A stretch of 64,000 bases of DNA from Eutreptiella sp. 'Long Island Sound 2002' (taxonomy: Eukaryota > Euglenozoa > Euglenophyceae > Eutreptiales > Eutreptiaceae): assembly GCA_964036045.1 (NCBI GenBank), contig OZ038388.1, positions 36,286,497 to 36,350,496 on the forward strand, written 5' to 3'. A program made the position numbers and the translations under genes. The notes beneath the pieces were generated by a model. The model was given only the letters and a program-made list of their open reading frames with translations, was not told the origin of the DNA and ran no database searches. Shown in pieces: positions 46,001 to 58,380 of this stretch (position 1 is the stretch's first letter; every line of letters starts with the position of its first letter).

Positions 46001-48298
46001 TGTATACCGCCGAGTGTCATGGGACGGTCAACTGGTTTACCAGTGTCCGCCCCCCCTCATACGGGGCCCTGCGCGTGCTGGACGCCATGACCGCCTCGGC
46101 CATGCGCGCCACCGCTGGGTGGTACCCTCTCCGCCTCTGCTCACTTCCTCCGTGAGGTCCCCGAAGGGGGAGTCGGTATACCCCCGGCACCGGTCGTTGG
46201 GTTTACTAACTTCTTCGGCGTCTACATCCGGCACCTGAACCACCCCAACTCCCTGGTCTGCCGGTCCACGCGCCACGGGCTCCTGACTGCCCTCTGGCGG
46301 TTCCATCCTTCCCAGCCCTGCCTCACCCCGGAGCTCGGGCTCCGGTGCACCGCGCACCCCACGGACCACGATCTATTTGTCGCCCTGTGCCACCGGTGCG
46401 ACATCGCCATCCACTTACCCCCTGACAGCCATCTGCCACACCACACCCCCCATGTGCTGGCCCTGTCGTCGCCCGGACTCGAGGTCCAGGACACCCACGC
46501 GTGGATGCTTGCAGGCCATCGCAGTACAGAGGACGCGCGACGCAAGGGGTGGCCCCGGGCCTCGCCCCGCCCCACTCCGCTGGTCGGCACCGTCCCCCCG
46601 GTTAGACGCTGCCAAGCGGTGACTGCGACCGTCCCCACGTTCTCCTGGCTCCCTGAGAACTATGGGATCCTCCACGACGCGTCGTGGTGCCCGAAGACCC
46701 GGCGCTGCGGCGGGGCAGTGGCGGTGTTCTGCCCCGTCACCCTCCGGTACCAGGTGTACCCCGTCCCCATCCCCTTGAGGCTGGACAACGCCTACATGGC
46801 GGAGCTGTACACGGCGTGGGTGGCCCTCACCGCCAAGGGGCCCTCAGCCGACCCTGCCATCGGCTTCCGATCCGGTGCGTGGCACTTTGCGGACTGCAAA
46901 GGGTACATCACGGCGCAGGAAGGGCGCCGAGAGCCGGAAGACTCGCTACAAGGAGATCTCATAAGATCGTGTCGCGACATGGCCCACAATCACGCCCCTC
47001 CCCGTCACCTCTATTCCCATATCGCCGGCACCTGGCTCGATACCCTGCTGGACCAGGTGGACGAAGCGGCAGGGCAAGCTGCGGACACTTGCCCGGACGC
47101 CATGGGATGGCTCGGCCCCCTACAGCAACCCCGCGTCTGCTTCTCCCACGCGGGCCTCCAGGTCCACGACGCCGTGCCCCACGCGCGCCGCGCCTTGCTC
47201 GCCTCCCACCACGCCTATTCAGCGTCCCCCCCGCCACAGCGCCGCCCCGACCTCAACGAGTACGCCAACATCGTCAGCCACGGCCTCATCACATGGGGGG
47301 ACCACGTCACGGTCACCGGCATCCGCCTCTCCCTGTTCCCCCCAAGAGATACGTCCTGCCCCCTCTGCACCATGCCCGCCTCCGGGGACCACATCCTCTC
47401 GTGCCCGCTAGACCCGCTCATCCGCGCCCAGTACCATCGGTGGCTTGCGGCCCGACTCTCTCAGAGGTGCCATGCCTGGCGCCACTGTACGCCCACTGCT
47501 TGGGGCACCCTCGTCCTTTGGGGGGACGAGCCGTTCATACTGGCTGTGGATGGCTCCCCGGCCCACCACACCATCGCAACCTACACTGTTGGTCGTCTCG
47601 GAGCCATCTCCACGCCACACAGGGATGCCCTGCTGCACAGAGGTCTGCGTCCTGCGCGTCTCCGTCGCCTACTCTGCGACGTCGTTCTCACTACCGTGCT
47701 CCTACATAAGCGGCACGCGGTGCCCGTTCTACCTCTTGCCGACCACCTCTCTCCCCTACCGCGGGCCCCCGTGAACCAGTCCCTCGCCAACAACCCACCG
47801 CCAGAGTGGTATCACGTTGCCAACTGGGCCCCAACGCCCGGCTCGGGCAGGTGGCCGGCCTGGGACGTCCTCCTAGGACACTGGCTATCAGGGGACCTCC
47901 TCCTGACCCCTAAGGTGAAGTCCGCCATCTCCACCCGGAACAAGCGCAGTCCGTACCGCGTCCTGTATGTGTACATCGAGAAGAACCAGATGTCGCCGGC
48001 CGTGCGGCAGGAGATTGAGCTGAAAGCCCATGACGTGATCATCTTGGACAGTCTCGGACGGCACGGGCTTGCCCCCCATCTCCCGGATCGACGCCGCCTC
48101 TGGGCCATCCATTACGGTGGCAATGGACGGAGCCTGGAGGCCGGCCTCTGTGGAGATGTGATCCGGTCGTGGTGTGCCGCACTACATTCCGCGTTCTCGG
48201 CCATCCTCACTGCGGCTTCCCAAGGACCCCGCACGGTCTTCAAGGACATGCAGGTGGCCCTGGGACGGCCCGCCCCGTGGCCTTGTCCCCGCCCGTGA
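43003..48298 (+). CDS. LINE ORF2: endonuclease, reverse transcriptase, RNase H
   Basis: About 1765 residues with one +1 frameshift at about 46119-46127. Residues 1-200 are unrecognised. An APE-like endonuclease follows with MTLNVQ (about 206), QEAG, NVYLP, GDLNAN (about 339), LDHIF and SDHLPV (about 419). The reverse transcriptase has NRPLTNLATIWK (about 715), motif A SDQVRHAYGS (about 783), motif B GQGCPVS (about 845) and motif C MDDTQW (catalytic Asp pair, about 885). RNase H has Asp in LHDAS (about 1225), Glu in MAELYTAW and Asp in FADCKG. A zinc knuckle CPLCTM...DHILSC lies at about 1452-1468. About 290 conserved residues of unknown function end the protein. ORF2 begins 8 bases after the ORF1 stop, suggesting coupled re-initiation. 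The endonuclease is likely the source of the preference for the satellite. Confidence 0.9.
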
Positions 48299-48707
48299 CC
48301 CGTCCTCGACCTCACGCGCCCGGACAGCTCCGGTGCAGCGCGCAGTCGTGCCGGACCGCACTCCTTGTCTGGCGGCGTTCTAAGTCGGAGGTGATGCCCC
48401 GGGAGACCCACATCTTCCGTGCCCGTTGATCTTGGAACGCTTACTCGGGTGGATCCAGGACAGTTCGGAGCGGTTGGTGGCCGGGACCGGAGAGCAGATC
48501 GAGCCGTAGCGTTGTCGTACACCGACGTTGTGACCCAGACGGCCTGCTGGGAGGAGCGTTCTCAGGTGTGCGACGAGATTCGTCTTGCTCTGGCGGAGGT
48601 AAGACGGAGGACTCCCTCGGCAGAGCCTGCGTGGGGCCCCCGAGGGACGACGCCAAGGCTCACCGTACGTGGGACCGCGGCAGGCGCTCCTCCTCCTCCT
48701 CCTCCTC
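48299..48707 (+). other. 3' untranslated region and (CTC)n tail of LINE copy 3
   Basis: This is non-coding, colinear with copy 2, and ends in about seven CTC repeats before the satellite. The first codons of the giant periodic frames that cross into block 5 lie here, but they are artefacts. Confidence 0.75.
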
Positions 48708-51700
48708 CCCCACAGCACTGTACACCAGGTGTACTACACGGTACCCCACCAGCCTTTATGGAACGCCTCCCCCTCCCCCACAGCACTGTACACCACGTGT
48801 ACTACACGGTACCCCATCAGCCTTTATGGCACGCCCCCCCTTTCTCCCACAGCACTGTACACCAGGTGTACTACACGGTACCCCATCAGCCTTTATGGAA
48901 CGCCCCCCCCTGCCCCACAGCACTGTACACCAGTTGTACTACACGGTACCCCACCAGCCTTTATGGAACGCCCCCTTTTTCGCCCACAGCACTGTACACC
49001 AGGTGTACTACACGTACCCCATCAGCCTTTATGGAACACCCCCCTTTCACCCACAGCACTGTACACCAGGTGTACTACACGGTACCCCACCAGCCTTTAT
49101 GGAACGCCCCCCCCTCCCCCACAGCACTGTACACCAGGGGTACTACACGGTATCCATCAGCCTTTATGGAAAGCCCCCCCCTCCCCCTCAGCACTGTACA
49201 CCGGGTGTACTACACGGTACCCCATCAGACTTTATGGAACGCCCCCCCCTGCCCCACAGCACTGTACACCAGGTGTACTACACGGTACCCCATCAGCCTT
49301 TATGGAACGCCCCCCCTTTCCCCCACAGCACTGTACACCGGGTGTACTACACGGTACCCCACCAGCCTTTTTGGAACGCCCCCCCCTGCCCCACAGCACT
49401 GTACACCAGGTGTACTACACGGTACCCCATCAGCCTTTATGGAAAGCCCCCCCCTCCCCCACAGCACTGTACACCAGGTGTACTACACGGTACCCCACCA
49501 GCCTTTATGGAACGCCCCCCCTTTCCCCCACAGCACTGCACACCGGGTGTACTACACGGTACCCCACCAGCCTTTATGGAACGCCCCCCCCTCCCCCACA
49601 GCACTGTACACCGGGTGTACTACACGGTACCCCATCAGACTTTATGGAACGCCCCCCCCTCCCCCACAGCACCGCACACCAGGTGTACTACACGGTACCC
49701 CACCAGCCTTTATGGAACGCCCCCCTTTTCGCACACAGCACTGTACACCGGGTGTACTACACGGTACCCCATCAGCCTTTATGGAACACCCCCCCCTCCC
49801 CCACAGGACTGTACACCAGGTGTACTACACGGTACCCCACCAGCCTTTATGGAAAGCCCCCCGCTCCCCCACAGCACTGTACACCAGGTGTACTACACGG
49901 TATCCATCAGCCTTTATGGAAAGCCCCCCCTCCCCCCTCAGCACTGTACACCGGGTGTACTACACGGTACCCCATCAGCCTTTATGGAACGCCCCCCCCT
50001 CCCCCACAGCACTGTACACCAGGTGTACTACACGGTACCCCATCAGCCTTTATGGAACGCCCCACCTTTCCCCCACAGCACTGTACACCGGCTGTACTAC
50101 AGGGTACCCCACCAGCCTTTTTGGAACGCCCCCCCCTCCCCCACAGCACTGTACACCAGGTGTACTACACGGTACCCCACCAGCCTTTATGGAACGCCCC
50201 CCCCTCCCCCACAGCACTGTACACCAGGTGTACTACACGGTACCCCATCAGCCTTTATGGAAAGCCCCCCCCTCCCCCACAGCACTGTACACCAGGTGTA
50301 CTACACGGTACCCCATCAGCCTTTATGGAACGCCCCCCCCTCCCCCACAGCACTGTACACCAGGTGTACTACACGGTACCCCACCAGCCTTTATGGAACG
50401 CCCCCCCTTTCCCCCACAGCACTGTACACCGGGTGTACTACACGGTACCCCATCAGCCTTTATGGAACGCCCCCCCCTCCCCCACAGCACTGTACACCAG
50501 GTGTACTACACGGTACCCCACCAGCCTTTATGGAACGCCCCCCCCTCCCCCACAGCACTGTACACCACGTGTACTACACGGTACCCCATCAGCCTTTATG
50601 GAAAGCCCCCCCCTCCCCCACAGCACTGTACACCAGGTGTACTACACGGTACCCCATCAGCCTTTATGGAACGCCCCCCCCTGCCCCACAGCACTGTACA
50701 CCAGTTGTACTACACGGTACCCCACCAGCCTTTATGGAACGCCCCCTTTTTCGCCCACAGCACTGTACACCAGGTGTACTACACGGTACCCCACCAGCCT
50801 TTATGGAACGCCCCCCTCTCCCCCACAGCACCGTACACCAGGGGTACTACACGGTATCCATCAGCCTTCATGGAAAGCCCCCCCCTCCCCCTCAGCACTG
50901 TACACCAGGTGTACTACACGGTACCCCATCAGCCTTTATGGAACGCCCCCCCCTGCCCCACAGCACTGTACACCAGGTGTACTACACGGTACCCCATCAG
51001 CCTTTATGGAACGCCCCCCCTTTCCCCCACAGCACTGTACACTGGGTGTACTACACGGTACCCCACCAGCCTTTTTGGAACGCCCCCCCGTGCCCCACAG
51101 CACTGTACACCAGGTGTACTACACGGTACCCCACCAGCCTTTATGGAACGCCCCCCCCTCCCCCACAGCACTGTACACCAGGTGTACTACACGGTACCCC
51201 ATCAGCCTTTATCGAAAGCCCCCCCCCCCCCCCCCACAGCACTGTACACCGAGTGTACTACACGGTACCCCACCAGCCTTTATGGAACGCCCCCCCTTTC
51301 CCAACAGCACTGTACACCGGGTGTACTACACGGTACCCCATCAGCCTTTATGGAACGCCCCCCCCTCCCCCACAGCACTGTACACCAGGTGTACTACACG
51401 GTACCCCATCAGCCTTTATGGAACGCCCCCCCCTCCCCCACAGCACTGTACACCAGGTGTACTACACGGTACCCCACCAGCCTTTATGGAACGCCCCCCC
51501 TTTCCCCCACAGCACTGTACACCAGGTGTACTACACGGTACCCCATCAGCCTTTATGGAACGCCCCCCCCCTGCCCCACAGCACTGTACACCAGTTGTAC
51601 TACATAGTACCCCACCAGCCTTTATGGAACGCCCCCCTTTTCGCCCACAGCACTGTACACCGGGTGTACTACACGGTACCCCATCAGCCTTTATAGAACA

Positions 51701-54700
51701 ACCCCCCCTCCCCCACAGCACTGTACACCAGGTGTACTACACGGTACCCCACCAGCCTTTATGGAACGCCCCCCCCTCCCCCACAGCACTGTACACCAGG
51801 GGTACTACACGGTATCCACCAGCCTTTATGGAAAGCCCCCCCCTCCCCCTCAGCACTGTACACCAGGTGTACTACACGGTACCCCACCAGCCTTTATGGA
51901 ACGCCCCCCCCCTCCCCCACAGCACTGTACACTTGGTGTACTACACGGTACCCCATCAGCCTTTATGGAACGCCCCCCCCTGCCCCACAGCACTGTACAC
52001 CAGGTGTACTACACAGTACCCCATCAGCCTTTATGGAACGCCCCCCCTTTCCCCCACAGCACTGTACACCGGGTGTACTACACGGTACCCCACCAGCCTT
52101 TTTGGAACGCCCCCCCCTCCCCCACAGCACTGTACACCAGGTGTACTACACGGTACCCCACCAGCCTTTATGGAACGCCCCCTCTTTCCCCCACAGCACT
52201 GTACACCGGGTGTACTACACGGTACCCCATCAGCCTTTATGGAACGCCCCCCCCCCTGCCCCACAGCACTGTACACCAGTTGTACTACACAGTACCCCAC
52301 CAGCCTTTATGGAACGCCCCCCTTTTCGCCCACAGCACTGTACACCGGGTGTACTACACGGTACCCCATCAGCCTTTATAGAACACCCCCCCCTCCCCCA
52401 CAGCACTGTACACCAGGTGTACTACACGGTACCCCACCAGCCTTTATGGAACGCCCCCCCCTCCCCCACAGCACTGTACACCAGGTGTACTACACGGTAT
52501 CCACCAGCCTTTATGGAAAGCCCCCCCCTCCCCCTCAGCACTGTACACCAGGTGTACTACACGGTACCCCACCAGCCTTTATGGAACGCCCCCCCTTTCA
52601 CCCACAGCACTGTACACCAGGTGTACTACACGGTACCCCACCAGCCTTTATGGAATGCCCCCCCCTCCCCCACAGCACTGTACACCAGGTGTACTACACG
52701 GTATCCACCAGCCTTTATGGAAAGCCCCCCCCTCCCCCTCAGCACTGTACACCAGGTGTACTACACGGTACCCCATCAGCCTTTATGGAACGCCCCCCCC
52801 TGCCCCACAGCACTGTACACCAGGTGTACTACACAGTACCCCATCAGCCTTTATGGAACGCCCCCCCTTTCCCCCACAGCACTGTACACCGGGTGTACTA
52901 CACGGTACCCCACCAGCCTTTTTGGAACGCCCCCCCCTCCCCCACAGCACTGTACACCAGGTGTACTACACGGTACCCCACCAGCCTTTATGGAACGCCC
53001 CCTCTTTCCCCCACAGCACTGTACACCGGGTGTACTACACGGTACCCCATCAGCCTTTATGGAACGCCCCCCCCTCCCCCACAGCACTGTACACCAGGTG
53101 TACTACACGGTACCCCACCAGCTTTTATGGAACGCCCCCCCTTTCTCCCACAGCACTGTACACCAGGTGTACTACACGGTACCCCATCAGCCTTTATGGA
53201 ACGCCCCCCCCTGCCCCACAGCACTGTACACCAGTTGTACTACACGGTACCCCATCAGCCTTTATGGAACGCCCCCTTTTTCGCCCACAGCACTGTACAC
53301 CAGGTGTACTACACGGTACCCCATCAGCCTTTATGGAACACCCCCCCCTCCCCCACAGCACTGTACACCAGGTGTACTACACGGTATCCATCAGCCTTTA
53401 TGGAAAGCCCCCCCCTCCCCCTCAGCACTGTACACCGGGTGTACTACACGGTACCCGATCAGCCTTTATGGAAGGCCCCCCCCTGCCCCACAGCACTGTA
53501 CACCAGGTGTACTACACGGTACCCCATCAGCCTTTATTAAACGCCCCCCCTTTCCCCCACAGCACTGTACACCGGGTGTACTACACGGTACCCCACTAGC
53601 CTTCATGGAACGCCCCCCCTTTCACCCACAGCACTGTACACCAGGTGTACTACACGGTACCCCACCAGCCTTTATGGAACGCCCCCCCCTCCCCCACAGC
53701 ACTGTACACCAGGTGTACTACACGGTACCCCATCAGCCTTTATGGAAAGCCCCCCCCTCCCCCACAGCACTGTACACCAGGTGTACTACACGGTACCCCA
53801 CGGGCCTTTATGGAACGCCCCCCCTTTCCCCCACAGCACTGTACACCGGGTGTACTACACGGTACCCCATCAGCCTTTATGGAACGCCCCCCCCTCCCCC
53901 ACAGCACTGTACACTAGGTGTACTACACGGTACCCCATCAGCCTTTATGGAACGCCCCCCCCTCCCCCACAGCACTGTACACCAGGTGTACTACACGGTA
54001 CCCCACCAGCCTTTATGGAACGCCCCCCCTTTCCCCCACAGGACTGTACACCAGGTGCACTACACGGTACCCCATCAGCCTTTATGGAACGCCCCCCCCT
54101 GCCCCAGAGCACTATACACCAGTTGTACTACACAGTACCCCACCAGCCTTTATGGAACGCCCCCCTTTTCGCCCACAGCACTGTACACCGGGTGTACTAC
54201 ACGGTACCCCATCAGCCTTTATGGAACACCCCCCCCTCCCCCACAGCACTGTACACGAGGTGTACTACACGGTACCCCACCAGCCTTTATGGAACGCCCG
54301 CCCCTCCCCCACAGCACTGTACACCAGGTGTACTACACGGTATCCATCAGCCTTTGTGGAAAGCCCCCCCCTCCCCCTCAGCACTGTACACCAGGTGTAC
54401 TACACGGTACCCCACCAGCCTTTATGGAACGCCCCCCCCCTCCCCCACAGCACTGTACACCGGGTGTACTACACGGTACCCCATCAGCCTTTATGGAACG
54501 CCCCCCCTTGCCCCACAGCACTGTACACCAGGTGTACTACACGGTACCCCATCAGCCTTTATGGAACGCCCCCCCTTTCCCCCACAGCACTGTACACCGG
54601 GTGTACTACACGGTACCCCACCAGCCTTTATGAAAAGCCCCCCCCTCCCCCACAGCACTGTACACCAGGTGTACTACACGGTACCCCACCAGCCTTTATG

Positions 54701-56726
54701 GAACGCCCCCCTTTTCCCCCACAGCACTGTACACCGGGTGCACTACACGGTACCCCATCAGCCTTTATGGAACGCCCCCCCCTCCCCCACAGCACTGTAC
54801 ACCAGGTGTACTACACGGTACCCCACCAGCCTTTATGGAACGCCCCCCCTTTCCCCCACAGCACTGTACACCAGGTGTACTACACGGTACCCCATCAGCC
54901 TTTATGGAACGCCCCCCCCTCCCCCACAGCACTGTACACCAGGTGTACTACACGGTACCCCACCAGCCTTTATTGAACGCCCCCCCTTTCTCCCACAGCA
55001 CTGTACACCAGGTGTACTACACGGTACCCCACCAGCCTTTATGGAACGCCCCCCCCTGCCCCACAGCACTGTACACCAGTTGTACTACACGGTACCCCAC
55101 CAGCCTTTATGGAACGCCCCCTTTTTCGCCCACAGCACTGTACACCAGGTGTACTACACGTACCCCATCAGCCTTTATGGAACACCCCCCCCTCCCCCAC
55201 AGCACTGTACACCGGGTGTACTACACGGTACCCCATCAGCCTTTATGGAACGCCCCCCCCCTGCCCCACAGCACTGTACACCAGTTGTACTACACAGTAC
55301 CCCACCAGCCTTTATGGAACGCCCCCCTTTTCGCCCACAGCACTGTACACCGGGTGTACTACACGGTACCCCATCAGCCTTTATAGAACACCCCCCCCTC
55401 CCCCACAGCACTGTACACCAGGTGTACTACACGGTACCCCACCAGCCTTTATGGAACGCCCCCCCCTCCCCCACAGCACTGTACACCAGGTGTACTACAC
55501 GGTATCCACCAGCCTTTATGGAAAGCCCCCCCCTCCCCCTCAGCACTGTACACCAGGTGTACTACACGGTACCCCACCAGCCTTTATGGAAGGCCCCCCC
55601 CCTCCCCCACAGCACTGTACACCAGGTGTACTACACGGTACCCCACCAGCCTTTATGGAACGCCCCCCCCTCCCCCACAGCACTGTACACCAGGTGTACT
55701 ACACGGTATCCACCAGCCTTTATGGAAAGCCCCCCCCTCCCCCTCAGCACTGTACACCAGGTGTACTACACGGTACCCCATCAGCCTTTATGGAACGCCC
55801 CCCCCTGCCCCACAGCACTGTACACCAGGTGTACTACACAGTACCCCATCAGCCTTTATGGAACGCCCCCCCTTTCCCCCACAGCACTGTACACCGGGTG
55901 TACTACACGGTACCCCACCAGCCTTTTTGGAACGCCCCCCCCTCCCCCACAGCACTGTACACCAGGTGTACTACACGGTACCCCACCAGCCTTTATGGAA
56001 CGCCCCCTCTTTCCCCCACAGCACTGTACACCGGGTGTACTACACGGTACCCCATCAGCCTTTATGGAACGCCCCCCCCTCCCCCACAGCACTGTACACC
56101 AGGTGTACTACACGGTACCCCACCAGCCTTTATGGAACGCCCCCCCTTTCTCCCACAGCACTGTACACCAGGTGTACTACACGGTACCCCATCAGCCTTT
56201 ATGGAACGCCCCCCCCTGCCCCACAGCACTGTACACCAGTTGTACTACACGGTACCCCATCAGCCTTTATGGAACGCCCCCTTTTTCGCCCACAGCACTG
56301 TACACCAGGTGTACTACACGGTACTCCATCAGCCTTTATGGAACACCCCCCCCTCCCCCACAGCACTGTACACCAGGTGTACTACACGGTACCCCACCAG
56401 CCTTTATGGAACGCCCCCCCCTCCCCCACAGCACTGTACACCAGGTGTACTACACGGTATCCATCAGCCTTTATGGAAAGCCCCCCCCTCCCCCTCAGCA
56501 CTGTACACCGGGTGTACTACACGGTACCCCATCAGCCTTTGGGGAAGGCCCCCCCCTGCCCCACAGCACTGTACACCAGGTGTACTACACGGTACCCCAT
56601 CAGCCTTTATGGAACGCCCCCCCTTTCCCCCACAGCACTGTACACCGGGTGTACTACACGGTACCCCACTAGCCTTTATGGAACGCCCCCCCTTTCACCC
56701 ACAGCACTGTACACCAGGTGTACTAC
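48708..56726 (+). repeat. 68-bp satellite, block 5 (about 118 units)
   Basis: This is the largest and most uniform block. Unit variants (GAACGC, GAACAC, GAAAGC before the C-run; GGTATCC deletions; TTTTTCGCCCACAG in place of CTCCCCCACAG) recur in the same order in distant places, for example around 52031-52300, 52851-53087 and 55856-56092. This indicates multi-unit duplications. The right edge is inside a unit at GTACTAC|TGACGCG. A continuous reading frame of 1623 codons crosses it only because the unit lacks stops in all three forward frames. Confidence 0.97.
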
Positions 56727-58380
56727 TGACGCGTTCCCGTGGGGGGCCGGCCACGGGACGCTGCGGTGGACACACGCAAGTGAGCAGGCAGGCAAAGCAC
56801 TACGCTCACAAGGGCATCAATGCGTTGTCATGTGACAAAGCGTTTCAGAATCCTTGCCACTCTGCAAAGAGGGAACGAAAGTATGTACAGCAACACATCA
56901 GGATATGTACACATGGGGTTAAGACTGGACTGGGGTAAGGGCATCAAGGGACAATAGACACTCAGTCCCAACTCATATCCCAATCCCAGGTCCAACCCTC
57001 TCAGTGGCTGGTAGGGGCAGGGGCTCAAACACAACCCATGCCCTGCTCAGTCCGGACCCTGAAACCCTGCCAATAGGGAGGGTGTTTCGCCCTGCCACAG
57101 GCGAGTTCCTGGCAACCAAGGGGCTTCAAGGCCAACCGACAGTCGCTCCCTATGCTCCCTTAATGGCAGGTCCCAACTCCACTCTGAGCCAGAGATATGG
57201 CCCCGCCATTATCACCCAGGAGTTGGTAGCTGAAATTGGGCTGTTTCAGCCCAAACAGAAATTAACTCAAAAATCCCCAAAATTGACCCCTCGTCCGGAC
57301 CCGTCAGAGGTAGGGACGAGGCTACTGACCCTATGCTCTTCGAGTACCAACCCCCTGGAGCCCTCACCCAACCTGGTTCCCTCTGAGGTCCCGGCATCAG
57401 GGCAACACGGATGAGTCAAGTGGGGTCATGATGCCAAAATCACCAAAATTGGCGTCATTCCCACGCGCGGCTCACTCGGCCAAGGTGAGGCCAATGGCTC
57501 ACAGGGTAGGAGGCAGGACCTAGGACTTATATCTGAGTGTACAACTTGGATCTAGGTCCGGGCTCCCCATGGGCTTAGAGAAATGGGGCCGCCAATTGAC
57601 CACACGGAAGGGGGAAATCGGGGTCCCAAAATTGGGTCATTTTGGCTGCCTGAAATGAGCCAAAATTCGGTGTGCTCCCAATGGTATATCTCCACGCCAG
57701 CTTGGAGATCGGATCCGCCATTCCATACGTGATCCACCGGGAGTCCAACGGAGACTCCCATGCCCTTGGCTCCCAGGGATCTCCATGCCACTTGGCGTGG
57801 TGACGATCCCAATTGGGTCCACAAATGCAAAAATGGCAAAATTGCCCATACTCAATTTGGCCTAGCGCCTTAACGAAGGCGGCTCCGCTTCGCCGAAGTG
57901 GTGCGTGGACCATGGGGACCATTACCCATAACACCCATGTCATATATGGTCCATTGGTCCATGCGTCCGGCGTGCACGAAGGTTAGAACATGGGGCACGG
58001 CGGGCAGCAAAAGTGGAAAAATGCTCAAAATGGCCAAAAATGCGCACACTCGTGGTTGGGGCAAATGAGGCACATGCCCGACTCGGACCGGAGTGTGCCA
58101 TAGGATTGGTATCAAGTCATATTGGTCCAACATATCTTTTGGGCGTCGCCCAACTCCTCCGATATTCGGAATGGCAGGGTCGCCAAGTGAGCCCATGATT
58201 TGGGATAGTCCCAAATCGCCAACATGGCGGCCACGGTATGCCAAGCCTAAGAGGAGTTATTCGCCGGGTCCAAGATATGTTGGGCACCGAAGTATGTACC
58301 CTCAAAACATACTTGGGTCATGATGTCAATTGAGCGCAACGTTGAGATATACGGTCGCCACTTGACATCATGACGAGCCA
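56727..58380. other. Non-coding region right of the satellite
   Basis: No gene is supported. A hairpin with arms TCCCGTGG (56735-56742) and CCACGGGA (56751-56758) lies close to the array edge. A 12-bp inverted pair CCAACATATCTT / AAGATATGTTGG lies at 58127-58138 and 58272-58283. Short phrases such as CCAAAATTGG and GGTCCATTGG recur. It could be part of a long terminal repeat of the minus-strand chromovirus or another decayed element. Confidence 0.4.

Larger units (their letters stand above)
39235..48707 (+). mobile_element. LINE family 1, copy 3 (full length, nearly intact)
   Basis: The 9473-bp element has a 767-bp 5' leader, ORF1, ORF2 and a 409-bp 3' region with a (CTC)n tail. Satellite on the left stops at CCCCCACAG and on the right resumes with CCCCCACAG|CACTG. 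A target duplication of about 9 bp covering CCCCCACAG is therefore plausible, although part of it merges with the tail. Only one frameshift per ORF is seen. This is the best reference copy. Confidence 0.92.

Noticed and set aside
7829-56726. CRISPR array
   Set aside because: The repeats are contiguous 68-bp units with no unique spacers, in eukaryotic DNA with no cas genes.
32759-56938. Very long plus-strand reading frames (up to 1623 codons) with a 68-residue period rich in Pro, Tyr, His and Thr
   Set aside because: They arise because a 68-bp unit without stops in three frames cycles through all frames (3 x 68 bases = 68 codons). All frames stay open equally, starts are arbitrary and there is no independent sign of translation.
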